DNA of 64,000 nt from Echiichthys vipera (GCA_963691815.1 OY829656.1:8760752-8824751), one strand, 5' to 3'. Shown: positions 1-11,099, counted from the first letter of the stretch. Notes: a model not told the origin generated them from the letters alone. Numbers and translations are program-made.

Positions 1-1480
1 TGGTGATTCTAGAGACACATGCAGGTTGTCAAATAGATAGAAGACAGAAGAAGAATCATAGTTCAGTTTGTCTATTTTTCACATATCATTGACTAAAACT
101 GTAATGCAATCAAAGCCCCAACCACAGCAAATTCTAGGTTCATCCAATGCGGCCAGTGTGCCAATGTTAAGGTCATATTTCCATGACAACACTGAGGGTG
201 AATTTATTTGTACCAGGCTAGTTTTTATTTTATTGGAGGTTAAAGTTTATGAATAATTAGGGGCGTGGCCTCTTGAGTGACAGCTAGCCACTGGCCCTCA
301 CTTCTCCTCGGAGGCTAGTAGTCAGGATTAGCATGCTAACTCTGTCATCTCGACCTCGACTGCCATCATGCTTGTGGTGGTGTTACCATACGTGTACTTT
401 ATTTACAACTAATTTGTATGTTACAACCATAAACTGTATATTATATAGCAAATTAAAAGGTGTTGGTGTCGCGAGTGTTGGCTCTGTTATGCTAATTAAA
501 TAGCCGTACTTGCACTATAACTTGCAGTACGTGCAAGCTAGTGTATGGCACATACACTAGATGCTAATCTGGAGCACCGGGAGGATTCAGGCCGTGAGTG
601 TTTTACAGTCTATGGGCATGGTACTGTGTTGAATATCAGTTTAAATCATAGCTCATAAATGCTGGTGGGTTAGGTTTGGCATGAAATGCGGTGCCCAAGA
701 TGGGCATCACGGAGGGCACGGGCATAAGGGGACTCTCTGTGTTATAAAAACACTTTAAAAATCTTCTTTAAAAGGATCTGAGTCACTTACTAAAGGTTAA
801 AATGATGTTTAAAATGTAAATTTAGGTTTAAAAAGAGATTAAGGGTGCCACTGGCCAGAGAAGTCAACCGGAGATGGTTTAGTTATTACAATCCCCTCCT
901 TCCTGCACAATTGCTCCTTCTGTGTGTAGGACATCATGAGGTGCCATTTTATCATTAAAACATTACAAAAAAAAAAGTAAAATATTTTGTTAAAACTGTG
1001 TGCATGTGCAATATAAAAGACTTATAGACATATTCGTACCCAAAGTAAAAGGTTGTATAAAAAGTGCTTTAAAAGTGCTATAACGTAGGTGCATGCATTT
1101 CACAACTGTCAAACAGTGAAATCACAATCTGTAAATTCATATTCACATAGGCCGCAGTATAAATATTCAAGTTAAATAAAATGTTTTAGAATATAAATAT
1201 ATTTGAAAAGAGGAAATTGTGAGATGAAAAGATTGGCCCTCAAATGTCTTTCGTGGTGAATAAGATGTAAAAGTCTTTATTTGTGTTTGTTCGGTAGGAC
1301 CCCCTCTGCTGGTAGAAATATATAAATAACGGAAAGAATCAATAAAATAGATTAAAATGCTCGATGTTGGTCAAAACATCTATAATAATCTTTCATCTTA
1401 TTGTAATTTAAGTGTTCTCAGAGAAAACTAGACTCCTGCATCTCCTCTTGGCTCTGTTTTGAGGCTTTAGAAAATATAGC
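1..1480. other. No gene seen; probable intron of the TMT opsin gene
   Basis: This AT-rich stretch shows no convincing coding exon on either strand. Because the first visible opsin exon at 3523 begins in mid-protein, this DNA is most likely intronic. That is inferred from gene structure and was not shown by transcripts. Confidence 0.4.
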
Positions 1481-1559
1481 CTGTGATTGGAGACTTTTGG
1501 ATAATCCCTATTGGGTCAGGGCAGAGAGGGGAGAGGGAGAGCTGCAAGAAGAACTCCCA

Positions 1560-2060
1560 CGCTACTTCAAACTTAGGCGTTTTCAATATGCCTCTGCACT
1601 GGCGTATGTCCCTCTGTCTCATTCTTGTGAATGAGATATTTCAGGAACCCCTGGAGGGATTTTCTTCAAATTTGAAAGAAATGTCCACTTTGACTCAAGG
1701 ATAAACTGATTCAATTTTGGATGTCAAAGGTAAAGGTCACTGTAACCTCACATCTGTCACACTCTTGTGAATGCGATATCTCAGGAACACCTTGATGAGT
1801 TGGGAGATCAAAGGTCACTGTGACGTTACAAAACCATGTTCATTACTCAAGAATGACTATGCTAATTATAACAACATTTCACACAGATGTGTAATAGGAT
1901 AAGATTATGAAGTGATGCCATTTTATATCCAAAAGGTCAAAGGTCAACTTTACTGTGACATTATAATATTCTGCAAAAATACTTTTCTAGCCATTATTCA
2001 ATGACTTAACTCAGGAACAGATTGAGAGACATTTACCACAATTTTGAAACGTTTGAAACT
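1560..2060. repeat. Dispersed teleost repeat with two related internal units
   Basis: Two related units sit about 140 bp apart: one around 1618-1660 and one around 1757-1800. Both contain a CTTGTGAATG block followed by GATAT(T/C)TCAGGAAC. The rest carries repeated AAAGGTCACTGTGAC-like blocks. The wording resembles a high-copy repeat I know from percomorph genomes, probably a non-autonomous DNA transposon. Ends and target duplication were not resolved. Confidence 0.45.
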
Positions 2061-2712
2061 TATAACTACACTTAATACCTTTTATTATTGAATCAAATTA
2101 AATTATTTGACTACATATATTTTGAAAGTCTGGACAGTTTGGATGTAAACTAAAACTGAACTGGTTGGTGGAGGCACACAACTGCATGGCGGGAATGAAT
2201 TCATACACCTGAAATTGACTGCTGACTGGCAAAGAGTGGACAAATGCAACAGGGTTCAGGGTTTTTCTGTATGTGGTACGGAAAATAAATTTGAACCAGG
2301 AGTAGGGTTTATGTTTAAAAAAAAAAACCTGTGCAGATATGATGAGTCCAGGTGGAGCTGCTTGAGCACAACCAAAGGGTGCATTACCGTCTGTAGAGGT
2401 GCAATTAGAAGAAAATAAGCATTGCATTTTCATGTCCTGCCTTCAGGGTCACTGAATGAAGGGGGGGTTCTGAATGATTCAGGGAGCCCAGAGCTGTGCA
2501 TAGGCCCTAGAACATATCAGAAATTCAAGATAATTAGAGCTCCAGAGTCACAAGTGAGACACTTTCACAGGCCCAGAATATGTAGAAGCATCCCTGAATG
2601 TTATTTTGTGCACCGAATAAATCCTTCACAAGTGTGTCTTTACGCCACGGTATGGCACTGGCCACTCGCCGGAATTATTTTATATCAAAGAAGCTATTTT
2701 TATGCAAAATGA

Positions 2713-2993
2713 AGCACTAGGGTCGCTGGTTCACTGGCAGGATAAATCTGGGTGGGTAAGAGAAAAAGCAACACTTTCTCTTCCCTCATTACCACCACTG
2801 AGGTATCCTTGAGCAAGCCCATAACCCCCAAACCGCTCGAGTGGAGCTGCTCAGTGGCCAGCAGAGCAGACTGTGGTTGTACTGGGAAGTTTCCAGGTAT
2901 GAATGTGTAACTGTGTGAATGTGATCAGTGCGTTCCTGAAAAAGAGAGCATTGCTCTCAGTGTTCTCCCCCTGAATAAATAAAGGTTAAAGAA
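2713..2993 (+). mobile_element. tRNA-derived SINE relic
   Basis: The left end has a degraded B-box-like GGTCGCTGGTTCACTGGCAGG. It is followed by the teleost SINE body (CCTTGAGCAAG, CCGCTCGAGTGGAGCTGC) and a 3' end reading CCCCTGAATAAATAAAGG. The order, head to tail, gives + orientation. It lies about 530 bp upstream of the first visible opsin exon and is probably intronic. Confidence 0.6.
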
Positions 2994-3099
2994 ACAAGGA
3001 CCAAGCAGCATGATTACAAACAAACACACATACACACAACTCTGTCTTCCAGGTAGATTGCTACACATTAATCTGGAGGATTCAGTATTCTCATGGAAA

Positions 3100-3147
3100 T
3101 GACATAATTAGACTAAATGAGTGGCCACCGGGACTTTAATTATGTCA
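3100..3147. promoter_or_regulatory. Inverted pair of homeodomain-like TAATTA sites
   Basis: An 11-bp arm TGACATAATTA (3100-3110) is matched perfectly in inverse by TAATTATGTCA (3137-3147), with 26 bp between. Each arm contains a TAATTA core typical of homeodomain sites and a TGACAT half. It lies about 375 bp upstream of an opsin exon. A regulatory role is only an inference. Confidence 0.3.
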
Positions 3148-3234
3148 CAGAGATTTGTCTCAGCTGTGAAATGTTCCTTTTAACTGAAGCTCAAATGAGG
3201 TGCAAAACTGTAATCTTTCTCTCCAGCCAGATAA

Positions 3235-3269
3235 AAGCTTCTAAATGTCAAAATGACATTTCAAAGCTT
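3235..3269. repeat. Short imperfect palindrome
   Basis: AAGCTTCTAAATGTCA (3235-3250) is followed two bases later by TGACATTTCAAAGCTT (3253-3269 region). The arms match at about 14 of 16 positions. No function is assigned. Confidence 0.5.
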
Positions 3270-3522
3270 GCAACTGGGAAATTATGGAAGTGTTAACCCG
3301 TTTGTTCTTAAAGGGACACACAAGAGTTTTTCGACGATGCATTAATCTATTATTCCATATCTTTTTTTAGTGATAGTTCACTATGTGTCACTACATCTAT
3401 TTTAAGCAAAACATTGTTTGTTAGGAACTATTCTATTGGTCTGGGTTTCAGGTTTGCATTTGACCCAGTTTAAAGCTCATTCATTGTAAATGTGAACATC
3501 TTTGTTCTCCACCTCTGAACAG

Positions 3523-3640
3523 GTATTCAACCAACATGATCGATCACAGCTACATCATCACTTTCTTCACCACCTGCTTCATTCTGCCTCTTGGAGTCAT
3601 ATTTTTTTGCTATGGAAAGCTCCTGCGGAAGCTCAGGAAG
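3523..3640 (+). CDS. tmtops: TMT opsin, internal exon encoding TM5
   Basis: This is an internal exon of a teleost multiple tissue (TMT) opsin, a light-sensing G-protein-coupled receptor of the Opn3/TMT branch that binds retinal in the plasma membrane. After one base completing a split codon, it encodes 39 residues. These start YSTNMIDHSYI (end of extracellular loop 2), cross TM5 (about FFTTCFILPLGVIFFCY) and end in the basic start of the third cytoplasmic loop (GKLLRKLRK). The boundaries are set by an acceptor CTCTGAACAG just before 3523 and a donor GTCAGT at 3641. The exon ends in phase 0, matching the next exon at 6569. Earlier exons (N-terminus, TM1-TM4, counterion, conserved loop cysteine) lie left of the window. 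Which TMT paralogue it is cannot be decided from this part. Confidence 0.82.
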
Positions 3641-3900
3641 GTCAGTATGGGTTCTAACACTACACACATAGAAATTATTCATTTATAAATGCAGCTCAGA
3701 TTTTCAGTCATGTTTAGGAAATTTGTCAAATGTATTTCCCTGAATGTCAAATCATTTCTTTAAACCAATCAGAAACATCAAGGGGGGCTGTCGGTATGAA
3801 TGGGTGGTTGCATAATGGTGCTTAGATGTTCCAACTTGTTTACAGAGACGGAAACTTTGAAGTCAGCAGCAGAGACCAGAAGTGAGAGTGAGAGTAATTA

Positions 3901-4130
3901 AGTCAAGTCAAGTCAAGTCAGTTTTATTGTCAAAAATTGCAATATGCATGACATACAAAATGCAAAAAATGAAATTACAGTCCTCTCAGACCCAGTGCAA
4001 TCGGCATATACATACAACATAATAAAAATAATAAAAATATACAAAGAGTAAAAATATACAAAGAGTAAAAATATACAGAGAGTTAAAAAAATGTAAAGTG
4101 GCAGTGGATTGTAAAGTGAATAAGATAATA
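3901..4130 (-). mobile_element. LINE 3'-end fragment with (TTGAC)n tail
   Basis: Read on the - strand this ends in GACAATAAAACTGACTTGAC followed by repeats of the same pentamer. That is the form of CR1/Rex/L2-type LINE 3' ends. The + strand begins with four GTCAA units and then TTTTATTGTCA. Only the 3' untranslated part remains, followed by AAAATATACA repeats. It lies in the intron after the TM5 exon. Confidence 0.55.
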
Positions 4131-4387
4131 ATAATAATATATTATATAATAATTAGACTCCACTAGTGTGCTGACAGGAGGTTTGTAGTCATAAGGATCC
4201 ACATCCAAGTAACAATAGTTTGCTGAAAATATTATCATGATTTGGGGAATTTATTACAGGAAATGTCAGGTATAGGCCAGTCATCCTGTAGTTGCTGAAA
4301 GTTTGAAGTAAGTTCCCGAAAACCTGTAGTAATGCACATTTAGTCATATCTTCATGGCACATTGCTTCCCTTTCTCACTTTGATCAT

Positions 4388-4555
4388 GGCAGTAAACATG
4401 CTGTAATGTGAATATTGTGATTTTGAAATGTAGCTGCAGTTGACATATGGTACAGTATAAAGAAACCTGCTTGTACTTAAACTGCAAGTTTATTACATTT
4501 TGTTTGTTGCATGCAAACAAAAGAGCATCATAAGGGCCACAGATTGGAGTCATTA
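4388..4555. repeat. Intronic repeat block, copy A
   Basis: This block matches 7481-7660 in the same orientation. Shared segments include CAGTAAACATGCTGTAATGT against CAGTAAACGTGCTGTTATGT, then GAAATGTAGCTGCAGTT, then ACAAAAGAGCATC followed by CACAGATTGGAGT. The two copies flank the 6569-6802 exon. It could be a local duplication or two copies of a dispersed element. Confidence 0.55.
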
Positions 4556-4639
4556 GATTATTCCTTAGAGGTTACACTCTGCACATTTTTGGTGACTTTC
4601 TGTAAATAACCCCACAGTACATTAAGTGGAAGTAGAGGT

Positions 4640-6185
4640 GCAATAAGTGTTTTTCACATGGTAAACTTTTGGGGAAAAGGGATGACCCCCTAGCGGTAAC
4701 TTAGCTAAGCTACTTGGATCTGGTATTTCTTACTTTGTAAAGTTAGTTGATAAGATAATTTGCAAGCGACGAGACAGCCAGATCATTCCTGGGAATCTGG
4801 ATGAACTACCTGATGTTGTCCACTCAAGGCAATATTTTGCTACATCAGCTAGTTAGCAATAAATTTGCATTAGCAAGCAAGCTAACATTAGCAGCTAAAA
4901 CTACAATATATTCCACATGTCAGTGTCCACACATGATGTGCCTACACACACTCTGCAACGGCAGCCTGCAGACCCTCAGCCAGGCTAGACCCCAGCACCA
5001 GAGGTCCTATCCTGGACTGGAGTCCAACTCCCCGCAGGACAGCCGCCAACCTAAGGTCCATCTCTGGGCCTCTGCTGCACAAAGTTTAATGGAAACATAG
5101 CATGTGTTGACTTCATTTGTTGATGTTAACAGATTCCATTTAGCTATCACTCTTTGTTGCGTGTGAGTGGAAGAGACACAAGGGAGGGACTCAGGATTGT
5201 TTAAAACATCATATTCTTTGGAGTTTCCCAGAATTTTTTTTTCCGAGAACTTAACTCTGAAGTCAGTCGACAGCCTATTATAGGCAACAGAGAAACTCTA
5301 TAAATGTCTCAATTTTAAGTCATGTAACCCATTTGCCCATTGGCAACAAAAAACGGTTAATATGTTAATATGTGTAAAAAGACAGTAATGTATTGGGGAG
5401 GCTCCCTGCCACTGAATAAGAGTGGCCAGTGGCCTGCTAAAAAATCAGAAACTCATTAGTATGGCCTTACTGAATTTAAGTGTCCCTCTTATTTAGCTTA
5501 GTGCAGCGCCAGTGAAAGGACAGCAACTTACGACTCCTCACCAGCTCCGCTCTCTTCCAGATATCACCATTTCTGGCTCTAAAATACCAGGATGGCGACA
5601 TGCAAATGCAAAACTCTCTCTCTTGTTGAATCACATGTTTTCTGATCGAGGCAGCCCACAAACTGACTATTGTCTTATTTCAGTTTGTCGGTTGGTAGGC
5701 ACTCCAGATGCCCAAATGTATGTGCACAAGCACTGAAAAATTGGGTTTTTCATAATGTGTCCCCTTTAAGATAAAATTGTTTTTTTTTCATATCCTAATA
5801 GACTACCCATTTCACCTCCATGGCTCAACAAGGGTTGTACCAGGGTCGATTCTGTGTTTGAAAGGGTTCACTGCCGTTGACCAACTCGGCTTTGTGGTCG
5901 AGCTGTTGGTTGAACAGCAGACAAGAGTAAATTTCCATGTAAATGACACTACCAGCGTCCCTCAGTACTGGGTAATTGGTATGCATTGGTGTCAGGTCAA
6001 AGGTTGTGACCCAGGTTGTATCTGAACTGTCATGACCAAGGATCAAGCTGTATTGATTGGCTTGGTTTGAGTGGTCAAAAAAAGGATTTTGCAAGGGTCA
6101 GATAAACAAGGTCTGTCCCTGGTCATATTTGTGAAAAAGGTTTTTACAAACTACTGTATTAGCTAGTCATAGTTGGTCTCTCTGT
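4640..6185. other. Intronic stretch without recognisable exon
   Basis: Open frames here are short and carry no recognisable motif. Apart from the dispersed repeat at 5505-5610, I see nothing assignable. Positions fall inside the 3641-6568 opsin intron. Confidence 0.4.
5505..5610. repeat. Dispersed repeat, family shared with 16545-16690
   Basis: The segment CATTTCTGGCTCTAAAATAC, then ATGGCGACATGCAAATGC, aligns with CATTTCTGGCTCCAAAATAC and ATGGCGACACCCAAATGC near 16590. It is preceded in both by CAGCTCC and CTCTT. This is a common teleost repeat of unknown class. Confidence 0.5.
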
Positions 6186-6565
6186 TACTTGTAAAGAAAT
6201 GAATGGTTGAGAACCAAAATACATTTCAGATCTTCTGCTCAGCTACGAGTCATCCAGACCTCTCAAATCGTCTGGGACAGGTCTGCTCTGTGTCCCAGGC
6301 AGCGTTCAGTTTTTATGCTCCACAAATCTGGAACAAACTTCCAGAAAACTGCAGGTCTCCTGCTACTCTTTTAAATCAAGACTGAAGACTTTTCTATTTT
6401 CTGCTGCTTTTCAGTAAACTGCACTGTAACTTCTGTAACTGTAACAATCTTTTATATGTTTTATGCGTTTGTTTTTCCCAGTGCTTTTAATGTTTTATGT
6501 AAAGCACTTTGAATTACCTTGTTGTTGAATTGTGCTATACAAATAAACTTGCCTTGCCTTGCCTC
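6186..6565 (+). mobile_element. L2-type LINE 3' fragment ending at the opsin splice acceptor
   Basis: The fragment encodes a decayed LINE ORF2 C-terminus. The segment AAFSFYAPQIWNKLPENCRS fits the AP-x-LWNSLP block of L2-clade elements, followed by a shifted RLKTFLF-like end. The 3' UTR follows, with GTAAAGCACTTTGAATTAC and GTGCTATACAAATAAACTTG. It closes with a short pentamer tail of about three TTGCC units. The tail stops a few bases before the exon at 6569, so it forms the pyrimidine-rich end of the intron. The LINE has the same orientation as the opsin gene. Confidence 0.72.
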
Positions 6566-6568
6566 CAG

Positions 6569-6802
6569 GTATCTCATGGTCGGCTGGCCAGCGCCAGGAA
6601 GCCAGAGAGGCAGGTGACCCGTATGGTGGTGGTGATGATCGTGGCATTCATGGTGGGCTGGACGCCGTACGCAGCCTTCGCCATACTGGTCACAGTTCAT
6701 CCAACCATCAAGCTTGACCCCAGGCTGGCTTCCATCCCTGCCTTCTTTTCCAAGACAGCTACTGTCTACAACCCAATCATCTACGTCTTCATGAACAAAC
6801 AG
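6569..6802 (+). CDS. tmtops: TMT opsin, exon encoding TM6, TM7 and the retinal-binding lysine
   Basis: This exon encodes 78 residues in phase 0 at both ends. It opens with the cytoplasmic-loop segment VSHGRLASARKPERQVTRMV, whose KPERQVTRMVVVMIVAF is typical of TMT opsins and unlike vertebrate OPN3. TM6 follows with the WTPYA motif (residues 31-35 of the exon). After extracellular loop 3, TM7 contains FFSKTATVYNPIIY. The lysine at exon residue 62 (bases 6752-6754) is the Schiff-base site for retinal, and NPIIY is the NPxxY activation motif. The acceptor is CCTTGCCTCCAG before 6569 and the donor is GTAATT at 6803. No stop or frameshift is present, so the receptor core looks functional. The acceptor pyrimidine tract is made of LINE tail sequence. 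Confidence 0.92.
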
Positions 6803-7480
6803 GTAATTGACATTTTTCATGCTGGAAAGGAACTTGATTCAGCCATTAGGATCCGTTTGCTTATTAATTCCAGTATTTGTTTGTGGTGTCCAGTGCCAAA
6901 CTGGTTCTAGCAGTGTAGTGAGAAGGTAGTTGAGGCACGTCACTGTATGCAGTAGATTACAGCTGCTGCAGAATACTGAGAGGTTTTTTCTGTTGTTTTT
7001 GGGAGTTAGCTTGTCCTTCAATAATGCATGGGTTATGAATAAATGAAACATGGAATCCAGAGAGTACAATTGTCCATGCTTGGCTAAGAAATACATTATC
7101 CACCTCATGGTATGCTTGTGAGACATGCAATTTTTCATGCCATTCACATTGTGCTGTCTAGCTCTTTTTTTCAGTGTAAGTGAGACACACATTTTGGCTA
7201 ATCGTTATTGACTGTACAAATATTGACTATATGACAGCAGCCAATAGAATAGGGATGATGTGTAGTTTTCAAACTCATTACATAGGATTAATGGCCTCTC
7301 CATAAGTTCATAGATTCCTTTTGAATTTATTTCATAGTTTGTGTAAGTAATTTGTCAGTTTCTCTTTAAAACAAACCACCTTTATTCAAAATAACATTTT
7401 GCATTTGAATTGCATGGTGACTACTGATGGATGATGGATGGATACTATGCATGTGATGTATATTGCTCAAATGTCATTAA

Positions 7481-7662
7481 ACAGTAAACGTGCTGTTATG
7501 TGAATCATGTCGATTTGAAATGCAGCTGCAGTTCAGGTACAAATGAGAACACATATTTTTATTTTACATTTGAATGCATTTAGTAGTAGTAAATACCTCT
7601 GTAGACCAACTGTTCATGCATACAAAAGAGCATTCTGAAGGCTACAGATTGGAGTTCCATCA
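7481..7662. repeat. Intronic repeat block, copy B
   Basis: Second copy of the block at 4388-4555, same orientation, with an extra AT-rich insert of some tens of bases near its middle. Both copies end in ACAAAAGAGCAT and ACAGATTGGAGT. Confidence 0.55.
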
Positions 7663-7699
7663 ACCTGCACACAGCTGTAACTACACCTACAGGACATAA

Positions 7700-10060
7700 A
7701 ACAGGATTTCTTTTATGTGGAAACTGAGCTGTGTTTAGGCATACATTTTATGATTTTCATGATTTCTTCAAGCAAAGTTTGCATGAAGTGATCATATTCA
7801 AAAGTTTGCCAGACTATTCAACGGCTGGAAAAAACAACAATTCCCAGCATAAATGCTATGGTGGTTGTGTGAATGATTTACACGTCATGATGCAGAGTGG
7901 GACTTGTTGCATCAGTTGCATCCTACTCTTCAGTAAAACAGTTCCTATGTGCAGAAATAGAAAGACATAAGAAAGCACTGATGCCCTGTAGGGCTGACTG
8001 CTCCTAGAATGCTGCTAACCATGAGCATGCTGTGTCCAATTCACTGATGTCACATCGGTTTTATTTAGCTCTTAATGCAGTTTGGAGTCACCACTGTAAA
8101 ACGTTGTCCTGTGAAGCTCCATTTATACTTTATATATAACTGAAGTTCTTTAAAGACTTTTTCATGTTAACATGTATTCCACCTCGTTCTAGCAGAGCTC
8201 TGCAGTCTGTGGCAAGTTTTTATTGTATATGACAGGTTTCTATATTTTTGGTAGATTCTCTACAGTTCAGTCAGTAGATTGAACATTAAAACTGTCAAGG
8301 AGAGTTAGGACAAAAAAAATCAAACATACAGTACAGTAGGGCTATGGAAGTCCTACGTATATGAGCTTGGCACAATGCCTAGAACCAGCCTTCCTTGCCA
8401 GGGAGCTCCGTTTGCATGTTCATTTGACTGCTCCACTTTTGAGCTGCACTCGCTGTTTGCATGAGTAAGACAGTGTCTCAACTAAGACACAGACGGGATG
8501 TAATTACCAAAAACTGCCAGTGCTTGTAGGAGTCAGCTGACCTCCAGTGCTGGATGAGTTACATAATAAGGTGAAGTGAACCAGTCTCAAGAGATTCCCA
8601 TGATTCATGGCTACTGCTACTTGGAGTAACTCAAAGTAGGTCAAAGGTGAAAGAACATTCTAGAAATATCCATTTATCCTGTCTGTGGGTATTATTTCAA
8701 ATGTATGTCACATGAGGCGCACACTCTTTGATCAATAGGAAGGATCTTAAAATAAGGAATGAAAGAAAATGAAGTCTGGGCTGTTTTGACAAGATAAACT
8801 ACAATGTTTAGCCCACAAGGGCTTTAATGTTAAAAGGAAACTTTATCGATCTGTTCTGAGAAAATATACGTTGTTCTTCTCCTACTCCTGCTGCAATAGA
8901 TTGAGTTTAGCAAAACTCCAGGCGTTAAAGCACAAATGCAATTCAGAAGAAAGGCCATCATCATGATTAGAAGAGACAATAGGCGTCATGCAGCAACACA
9001 TTTTCATTTGCTATTAAGACAAAAAATAAGAGAAGTCAGCTCTAGATGAACCAAACCTTAACCACTGAAATCTCCAACATCTGCAGAATGACGTGTTAAA
9101 GTCACTTGAAATAAACATGACATTTCCTGAGTATCAGTAACGGAACTTCAAACATACATTATTAAAACATATTATAATCTAATATATGGATATTATAATA
9201 TATAATTTACAATGATTGCATTTGATATATGACATTCATGCTTCTCAAATTTTTCTTCTTCTCAAATATGTTTCTCAAATTTAAAACGAGCTTCAAGTTT
9301 CAAGAAGTTACAAGAAGCAGTCTATGATTTCGGCCTCCGTGCAACAATTTTCATTAAATATGTATTAAAAATGAAAACCATACAAGTTAAAACAAAATGA
9401 GAGTCTAAGACAACATAGTACAGTTGAATTATAGCGCTGTATTTTTATTTTTATATTTCATATAAATGTATGTATACAGTATTTGCAAATGGGTAAACTG
9501 AATGTAAGGTATGTAGTAAATGTATATGCATAAAGAAAAGCAATATGTTTATTTACACAGGGGTGTAACAGTTTTTATAAACAGTAGGTACGTGTAGAAG
9601 ATAGGATAAGGTGGACTGTGAAAACAAGATGTTGTTGATCTTGGTAAGAGTGCTCTTATCCACCCTATAAGAGAAAAAATTAATAAAAAACATTGGTGAC
9701 TCTTAGAAACCAATGGGTCCTAGTAAAAAGACAAATCCTGGATAGAAACAAAAATAAGAGAAAACATGATCATAAATCATGTCTTGCATGAGGCCCAGTG
9801 TTAGTCAGTTAATGTTTCATGCTCATATTTTTTCAGATGATAATCAAAGTGATATTTTGGGTCACAAATGACCTACAGAGGGAACACGGGCCATTCCAAC
9901 TGAACCCCAGATTCACATAAAAGAGCATTGTTGAGCTCACTATGTAAAAGCTCAAGAGTTTCTTTGAAAGAAACATAAATATTTACAGTCCCATCATATC
10001 CCAAACCTGTAAATCACAAATGCACCAATGAATGACTGGATGGCAGCAGAGCACCTACAG
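7700..10060. other. Intronic stretch, nothing recognised
   Basis: AT-rich DNA inside the 6803-14243 opsin intron. No exon-like conserved protein, tRNA-like promoter or clear repeat boundary was recognised on either strand. Confidence 0.4.
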
Positions 10061-10063
10061 GCT

Positions 10064-10358
10064 AATAGCAGCTATGGCTCAGAAGTAGACATTCGAGAGT
10101 TGGCAGTCGGATCCCTGGCTACTCCAGTCTGCATGTTGAAGTGTCCTTGGGCAAGACACTGAACCCAAGATTGCTCCCTGTGCTGTGCATTGATGTTGAA
10201 TGTGGTGTGAATCGTCTGAATAGATTAGATGGTGATTAGATGTACATTGCCATCAGGATGAATGTCTGTGTGAAAGAGTGAACGTGGCAGTAGTGTAAAG
10301 CCTTGAGTTGTCAGAAGACTAGAAAGGCACGATATGGGTACAAGTCCATTTACCATTA
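10064..10358 (+). mobile_element. tRNA-derived SINE
   Basis: The head carries an A-box-like TATGGCTCAGAAGTAG and a degraded B-box GGATCCCTGGCTACTCC. The body has GTGTCCTTGGGCAAGACACT and GAACCCAAGATTGCTCCC. The tail has GTGTAAAGCCTTGAGTTGTC, AGACTAGAAAGGCACGATAT and ACAAGTCCATTTACCATTA. This order matches a widespread teleost SINE. It lies within the last opsin intron, same strand as the gene. Confidence 0.75.
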
Positions 10359-10967
10359 CGACCTCAGCGCCTGTGTCCTTGGATATTGTTGCCAATATGA
10401 AAAGGTACTATATAAGCACTGTGTACAGTTAAAAGGTATGCAATTGTATGTAATTCACTGATTTACATAAAGCAAAGTGACACTGCTGTAATCACTGACA
10501 ACAGAATTGAGCCAAACAAATGCAGTCTAGTCTGTAATGTTTTCTCATACAATAAACCCATCATCTGCACTCAACCTGCACTCAATGGACCTAAAGAGCT
10601 GCAGAACTACAAAGAAAACAAACAGACCCTGAAAGCTGAAAAAAAGAACTGGAAATGATCCATGATGTAATGGACAGCAGTGGTCTGTGGTTCTGGGGAC
10701 ATTTTACCAACCAAAAAAAGAACCTCAATGGAGTGTAGCACTTCCTGAAAGTGAAGGAACTCTCGGGGTGAGGTTTGCTGCACTAAACATTTGTGATGGG
10801 TTAAATTTCAACTCGGTTTCATTCAGAAAATGAGAAGGTACTCTAGTATCGATAGATGATATATAGGATCTTTGTAGCGTGTGATTTATATTGAACATAT
10901 ACACATTTTACATTATATTGAACTTATCCTGATGAAAAACACAGGTTAAATCATTAAGAATGCAGCT

Positions 10968-11085
10968 TTGCATAAAGTGTCTGCTCTCAATGTCTTTTTT
11001 GTGAGCCTTGATGTGTCTCTTCAGGTTGCTGGTATTCTTTCCGCCTATTCTATGACCACATAGCTTCCCTTCTGATAAAATGATG
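10968..11085 (-). pseudogene. BED-type zinc-finger fragment of a hAT-like transposase
   Basis: Read on the - strand from about 11073 this encodes SEGKLCGHRIGGKNTSN followed by LKRHIKAHKKDIES. The pattern C-G-x(3)-GGKNTSNLKRHIKAH is the second half of a BED zinc finger as found at the N-terminus of hAT transposases and ZBED genes: one zinc-binding cysteine followed by the paired histidines. The first cysteine of the finger is not clear and no transposase catalytic core follows, so this is probably a fragment or an isolated exon of a dead element. It lies antisense within the last opsin intron. A domesticated host exon is possible but less likely. Confidence 0.55.
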
Positions 11086-11099
11086 TGTTCTGTTCATCG

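Noticed and set aside
6461..6820. A 119-codon antisense frame across the opsin exon
   Set aside because: It is the complementary shadow of the TM6-TM7 exon plus LINE tail.
6509..6910. A continuous frame from the LINE tail through the opsin exon
   Set aside because: The frame is open by chance upstream; the splice acceptor at 6567-6568 and phase-0 junction define the real exon.
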